In this document: piece by piece, positions 6,213-9,827 of the stretch
Layout of the letters: each line of letters starts with the position of its first letter
Numbering within the stretch: the stretch's first letter is position 1
Source of the DNA: DASQBT01 sp035635075
GTDB lineage: Bacteria; Pseudomonadota; Gammaproteobacteria; Burkholderiales; Thiobacillaceae
Reading direction: 5' to 3'
NCBI GenBank assembly: GCA_035635075.1
Contig: DASQBT010000231.1
Location: 1-9,827 of the forward strand
Length of the DNA stretch: 9,827 nt
Notes under the pieces: model-generated
What the model saw: the letters and a program-made list of their open reading frames with translations, nothing else
Database searches by the model: none
Told to the model about the DNA's origin: nothing
Position numbers and translations under genes: made by a program

Positions 6213-7277
6213 ATGTCCGCACCCAAGAACGATACATTTCTGCGCGCTCTGCTCAAGCAGCCGGTCGACTATACGCCCGTGTGGCTAATGCGTCAGGCTG
6301 GCCGTTATATGCCCGAATACAACGCCACGCGTGCGCGCGCCGGCAATTTTCTGAATCTCTGCAAGAATCCGGAGTTCGCCACGGAAGTAACGCTGCAACC
6401 CCTCGCGCGCTACGACCTGGATGCCGCCATCTTGTTTTCCGACATTCTTACGGTGCCTGATGCCATGGGGCTGGGCCTCTATTTTTCCCAGGGAGAGGGG
6501 CCGAAATTCGAGCGCCCTTTGCGCGAGGAATGGGCAATCCGGGACTTAAGCGCGCCGGATCCTCAAGAACACCTTGGCTATGTCATGGACGCGGTCGCCA
6601 GCATACGTCGGGCACTGGATGGCTCGGTGCCCCTGATCGGTTTTTCCGGCAGTCCGTTCACCCTCGCCTGTTACATGGTGGAAGGCGGCAGCTCGGACGA
6701 TTTTCGTGTCATCAAGACCATGCTGTATCAACGCCCGGATTTACTGCACCGAATACTTGAAGTTACGACAAAGGCGGTGATTGGCTATCTGAATGCCCAG
6801 ATCGAGGCGGGTGCGCAGGCTGTGATGATCTTCGACACCTGGGGCGGAACCCTTACTCCGTGGACCTATCGGGAGTTTTCCCTGCGCTACATGGAGGAGA
6901 TCGTAGCCGGACTCATCAAGGAGAGAGAAGGCCGCAAGGTACCGAATATCGTCTTTACCAAAGGAGGCGGGCTATGGCTGGAAGATATGGCCGCCATTGG
7001 CTGCGACGCCCTCGGGTTGGACTGGACCATCGACATCGGCGACGCACGTCGCCGAGTCGGGGAGAAGGTGGCTTTGCAAGGTAACCTTGATCCATCTGCC
7101 TTGTTCGGATCTTTGGACAGCATACGCAAGTGCGCCAATCTCGTGCTTGACGGCTACGGCCACGGAACGGGTCATGTATTCAACCTGGGTCACGGAATTT
7201 CTCAATTTACCGATCCTGACAATGTTCAAGTGCTGGTGGACAGCGTGCATTCGGAAAGCCGGAAATACCACATTTGA
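6213..7277 (+). CDS. hemE: Uroporphyrinogen decarboxylase
   Basis: 354 residues from the ATG at 6213, the usual HemE length (about 354). The enzyme removes four carboxyl groups from uroporphyrinogen III to give coproporphyrinogen III in cytosolic heme synthesis, without a cofactor. Signature motifs are intact: PVWLMRQAGRYMPEY (22-36, with substrate-binding Arg27 and Arg31), FSDILTVPDAMG with catalytic Asp77, GFSGSPFTLACYMVEGG with Tyr154, and NLGHGI with His327. Upstream in-frame starts exist, but the extra residues have no family similarity. There is no Shine-Dalgarno match before 6213 (ttggcacccctc), so initiation may be weak or leaderless-like. It lies divergent from a c-type cytochrome gene and 293 bp before priA. 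Confidence 0.97.
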   Translation: MSAPKNDTFLRALLKQPVDYTPVWLMRQAGRYMPEYNATRARAGNFLNLCKNPEFATEVTLQPLARYDLDAAILFSDILTVPDAMGLGLYFSQGEGPKFERPLREEWAIRDLSAPDPQEHLGYVMDAVASIRRALDGSVPLIGFSGSPFTLACYMVEGGSSDDFRVIKTMLYQRPDLLHRILEVTTKAVIGYLNAQIEAGAQAVMIFDTWGGTLTPWTYREFSLRYMEEIVAGLIKEREGRKVPNIVFTKGGGLWLEDMAAIGCDALGLDWTIDIGDARRRVGEKVALQGNLDPSALFGSLDSIRKCANLVLDGYGHGTGHVFNLGHGISQFTDPDNVQVLVDSVHSESRKYHI

Positions 7278-7295
7278 AACAGAATTAGAAAGCAC

Positions 7296-7304
7296 TTATG
7301 CACA
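7296..7304 (+). promoter_or_regulatory. DnaA box (TTATGCACA)
   Basis: A perfect match to the DnaA-box consensus TTATNCACA, 19 bases after the hemE stop. A second perfect box and two degenerate ones lie about 160-200 bp further on, in the same AT-rich intergenic region. Confidence 0.5.
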
Positions 7305-7423
7305 GTTGTGGGGACCGCGAAAAGAAAATTTTGCGAGGCCCGCCAGAGCGTTTTACTCTTAGTATAACCATATGATAAATAATGAGATTACTTTTCGTCT
7401 AATTTTTCATCAAATTGCAAAAC

Positions 7424-7441
7424 AGCCCGCAAACGCGGGTT
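7424..7441. terminator. Hairpin between hemE and priA, possible terminator
   Basis: agcccgc (7424-7430), loop aaac, gcgggtt (7435-7441): five GC pairs extended by one wobble and one A-T pair. On the plus strand only tta follows, which is weak for ending hemE transcripts; on the minus strand ctgttttg follows, a better T-tract, but no minus-strand gene ends here. It may be a weak or bidirectional terminator. Confidence 0.4.
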
Positions 7442-7462
7442 ACTTGCTGAAATTGAGCGCAA

Positions 7463-7497
7463 TCATTCACAAAATTATCCACAGAATTCGTGGACAA
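7463..7497. promoter_or_regulatory. DnaA-box cluster upstream of priA
   Basis: Three sites lie within 35 bp: TCATTCACA at 7463-7471 (one mismatch to TTATNCACA), TTATCCACA at 7475-7483 (perfect, identical to the strongest oriC box of E. coli), and cgtggacaa at 7489-7497, which reads TTGTCCACG on the minus strand (two mismatches). An AT-rich stretch lies to the left (about 7350-7420) and an A/T hairpin follows. DnaA could repress or activate priA here, or this could be part of an origin or DnaA-titration site. Confidence 0.55.
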
Positions 7498-7516
7498 TCA
7501 AAAAAACCTTTTTGAT
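7497..7516. repeat. A/T-rich inverted repeat before priA
   Basis: atcaaaaa (7497-7504), loop aacc, tttttgat (7509-7516): a perfect 8-bp inverted repeat directly abutting the last DnaA-like box and 54 bp before the priA ATG. The T-run on the 3' arm could let it act as a weak terminator; alternatively it is easily melted DNA next to the DnaA sites. Confidence 0.4.
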
Positions 7517-7570
7517 CTAGCGCGTTAGCGAGCCTTCCTGCATAAAGCGATAGATTCAAGCGCTAAGTTC

Positions 7571-9778
7571 ATGGCGATTTCACCCGGATCTCCCCCTCCA
7601 GCGATAGCCCGGGTTGCATTGAATATTCCCGTTCCTGTGCTGTTTGATTACCGGCTGACTGTCGGCGTCACAGACGACGATCTGGGCCGACGCGTCATCG
7701 CGCCCTTTGGCCGCAAGAAGATGGTTGGAGTAATCATGGAGCTCGCTCAACACAGCGACATTGCCGCTCCCCGACTGAAACCCTTGCTCGAAGTTGACCG
7801 GCACAATTTGGGTCTGCCGCAAGATATTCTTCAGCTTTGTCGCTTTTGCGCCTCCTACTATCATCATCCAATCGGCCCTATAGCCCAGCTGGCCCTGCCC
7901 ACCGCCCTGCGCCGGTTGGAAGCTTGCGCGCCGTCGAGCCGGACCCACTATAGGCTCAGCCAGCAAGGTAAGCGCACACTTCCGCAGGCCCTGCCGGCGC
8001 GAGCTCGTTTGCAAAGAGCGCTTTTCGACCGGCTGAATGAAGGGGCCTGGACGAGCAAAGGGGCGTTGCAGGAACTTGCGCCCAATCTCAACCCCATCCT
8101 GAAGTGCTGGGAACAACTCGGCTGGCTGGAAAAGGACAAGCGCTTGCTGTCAGCGCCACCGACTGCCGGCCCCGCAGCCAAGCCGCAACTCAATGCGCAG
8201 CAGGACGCCGCAGCTGTTGCATTGGCGCGGCCGGGTTTCCACGCCAACCTGTTGTTCGGCATAACCGGGAGCGGCAAGACAGAGGTTTATTTGCGCCTGA
8301 TTGAAACCATCCTTGGGCGCGGACAGCAGGTGCTGGTGCTCACCCCGGAAATCAATCTTACCCCGCAGCTCACCGCCCGCTTTGCTGGCCGCTTTCCCGG
8401 CGTTCCGATTGCGGGCCTGCACAGCGGATTGGCCGACGGCGACCGCCTGGCGCACTGGCTGGCGGCCGGGCGGGGCGAGGCGCGCATCGTGTTGGGAACC
8501 CGGCTGGCGATATTCACGCCGCTGCCGGACCTGGGGCTGATCATCGTGGACGAAGAGCATGATGCCTCCTTCGGCCAGCAAGAAGGACTGCGCTATTCAG
8601 CCCGCGACCTGGCGGTGTATCGAGCGCAATTGCGCAAGGTGCCGGTGGTGCTGGGCTCGGCGACCCCGTCGCTTGAAACCTGGCACAACGTGACTCTACA
8701 GCGCTACGGGCTCTATCCCTTGAGTGAACGCGCCGTGCCAGGCGCGAGCCTGCCGGCAATCGAACTTATCGATACCCGCGTGCAGAAACCCGTCGACGGG
8801 CTGGCGCCCCAAGCGCGCCGAGCCTTGCAGGAAACCCTGAGTAGCGGGGGGCAGGCGCTGGTATTCATCAACCGGCGGGGTTATGCGCCGGCTTTGGTGT
8901 GTCCCGCCTGCCGTTGGGCCGCGCCCTGTCCACGTTGCTCTGCGCGGCTGGTGCTGCACCTTCGGGCCGGCCGCCTCAAATGCCATCATTGCGGCCACCA
9001 AGAGGCGGTACCCACTGCCTGCCCCTCATGCGGCAATGCGGAACTGAAGCCTTCGGGCCATGGCACCCAGCGGTTGGAGGCCGCCCTGACTGAAGCCTTT
9101 CCTCAAGCGCGGAGCCTGCGGGTGGACCGGGATGCAACGCGGCGCAAGGGGAGTTGGGAGGCCATGCAGCAACGCATACACGCAGGGGACGCCAATCTCC
9201 TGATAGGTACCCAACTGCTCGCCAAGGGCCATGATTTTCCCGGACTGAATCTGGTCACGGTGATTAATGCTGATGCGGCCTTATTCGCCCAGGATTTTCG
9301 CGCCGGCGAGCGGCTGTTTGCCCAGCTTCTCCAAGTCAGCGGCCGTGCCGGACGAACCGGAGACAGCGGCCGGGTCCTGATCCAGACTGATTTCCCTGAG
9401 CACCCCTTGTATCAACATCTGTTGCGACATGATTTTGAAGGCTATGCCGAAATCCTTTTGGCCGAGCGCCGGCACACCCGTTTTCCCCCATACAGCTTTC
9501 AGGCCGTACTGAGGGCAGAAGCCGCCCAGCGCGCCTTGGCCGTGGAGTTTCTGGAGCGCGCGCGCCGCCTTGTACCGGAGATCAAGGGTATGAACATTTA
9601 CGATCCGGTGCAAGCGGTCATGGCCAGGAAAGCAGGCATGGAGCGCGCGATTCTGCTTGTCCAATCCGACAGCCGCGGGGCCTTGCAGCAGTGGCTGACA
9701 GCCTGGGCGCCCCAATTATATGCACTCAAGCCCGGACCGGTGCGCTGGCATCTGGACGTGGACCCCGCAGAAATCTGA
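7571..9778 (+). CDS. priA: Primosomal protein N' (replication-restart helicase)
   Basis: 735 residues, matching the usual size (E. coli about 732). PriA recognises stalled or collapsed forks and reloads the replicative helicase; it is a 3'-5' superfamily 2 DNA helicase. In order: the N-terminal 3'-DNA-binding domain (ARVALNIPVPVLFDY, RVIAPFGRKKMVGV), Walker A GITGSGKTEVY (230-240), DEEH box (327-330), motif III GSATPSLET (362-370), motif IV LVFINRRGYAP (430-440), eight zinc-binding cysteines (444, 447, 453, 456, 471, 474, 484, 487), motif V GTQLLAKGHDF (546-556), motif VI QVSGRAGR (588-595), then the C-terminal domain. All key residues are present. The ATG at 7571 gives the expected N-terminus; no Shine-Dalgarno site is evident before it. 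DnaA boxes lie upstream. Confidence 0.97.
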   Translation: MAISPGSPPPAIARVALNIPVPVLFDYRLTVGVTDDDLGRRVIAPFGRKKMVGVIMELAQHSDIAAPRLKPLLEVDRHNLGLPQDILQLCRFCASYYHHPIGPIAQLALPTALRRLEACAPSSRTHYRLSQQGKRTLPQALPARARLQRALFDRLNEGAWTSKGALQELAPNLNPILKCWEQLGWLEKDKRLLSAPPTAGPAAKPQLNAQQDAAAVALARPGFHANLLFGITGSGKTEVYLRLIETILGRGQQVLVLTPEINLTPQLTARFAGRFPGVPIAGLHSGLADGDRLAHWLAAGRGEARIVLGTRLAIFTPLPDLGLIIVDEEHDASFGQQEGLRYSARDLAVYRAQLRKVPVVLGSATPSLETWHNVTLQRYGLYPLSERAVPGASLPAIELIDTRVQKPVDGLAPQARRALQETLSSGGQALVFINRRGYAPALVCPACRWAAPCPRCSARLVLHLRAGRLKCHHCGHQEAVPTACPSCGNAELKPSGHGTQRLEAALTEAFPQARSLRVDRDATRRKGSWEAMQQRIHAGDANLLIGTQLLAKGHDFPGLNLVTVINADAALFAQDFRAGERLFAQLLQVSGRAGRTGDSGRVLIQTDFPEHPLYQHLLRHDFEGYAEILLAERRHTRFPPYSFQAVLRAEAAQRALAVEFLERARRLVPEIKGMNIYDPVQAVMARKAGMERAILLVQSDSRGALQQWLTAWAPQLYALKPGPVRWHLDVDPAEI

Positions 9779-9827
9779 ATGCTGCGGTCCCTGCATTGCT
9801 CAATGTGCAGAAGTCTGGCCCCAGCGG

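Noticed and set aside
9281..9715. Minus-strand open frame opposite the priA 3' end
   Set aside because: Antisense to conserved PriA motifs V-VI and the C-terminal domain.
9779..9827. Imperfect hairpin (ctgcattg ... caatgtgcag) after priA
   Set aside because: Bulged stem without a T-tract and cut short by the window edge; not enough to call a terminator.

Overview
This window looks like chromosomal DNA of a betaproteobacterium. The evidence is protein-level resemblance of the housekeeping genes and the hemE-priA adjacency, which I recall from betaproteobacterial genomes. No rRNA or other marker is present, so genus is open; the Nitrosomonadales/Gallionellales/Sulfuricella type is a guess. Coding DNA is moderately GC-rich, with codon use fairly even across the housekeeping genes.

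Layout from left to right. (1) 1-3009: the 3' third of gltB (large glutamate synthase subunit, open at the left edge) followed after 27 bp by complete gltD (small subunit); together they make NADPH-dependent glutamate synthase. (2) 3010-6212: an accessory stretch of about 3.2 kb between gltD and hemE. It holds two small exported paralogous proteins on opposite strands (3299-3718 minus, 4430-4888 plus) separated by 711 bp without a convincing gene, a strong hairpin terminator after the second, a possible decayed outer-membrane-protein tail (about 4985-5140), a diheme cytochrome c4-like lipoprotein on the minus strand (5185-5853), and a 359-bp divergent intergenic region. (3) 6213-7277: hemE, uroporphyrinogen decarboxylase. 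(4) 7278-7570: a conspicuously AT-rich intergenic region with two perfect DnaA boxes, two degenerate ones and several hairpins. (5) 7571-9778: complete priA, the replication-restart helicase; the last 49 bp hold no recognisable gene.

Housekeeping genes give nitrogen assimilation (gltBD), heme synthesis (hemE) and replication restart (priA). A c-type cytochrome next to hemE fits a heme-dependent respiratory organism but does not prove joint regulation. The parts most worth a second look are the divergent pair of exported paralogs, built from two 28-residue helix-turn-helix-like units and sharing colinear leader blocks, and the DnaA-box cluster beside priA. No CRISPR array, tRNA, rRNA, insertion sequence or integrase was recognised.
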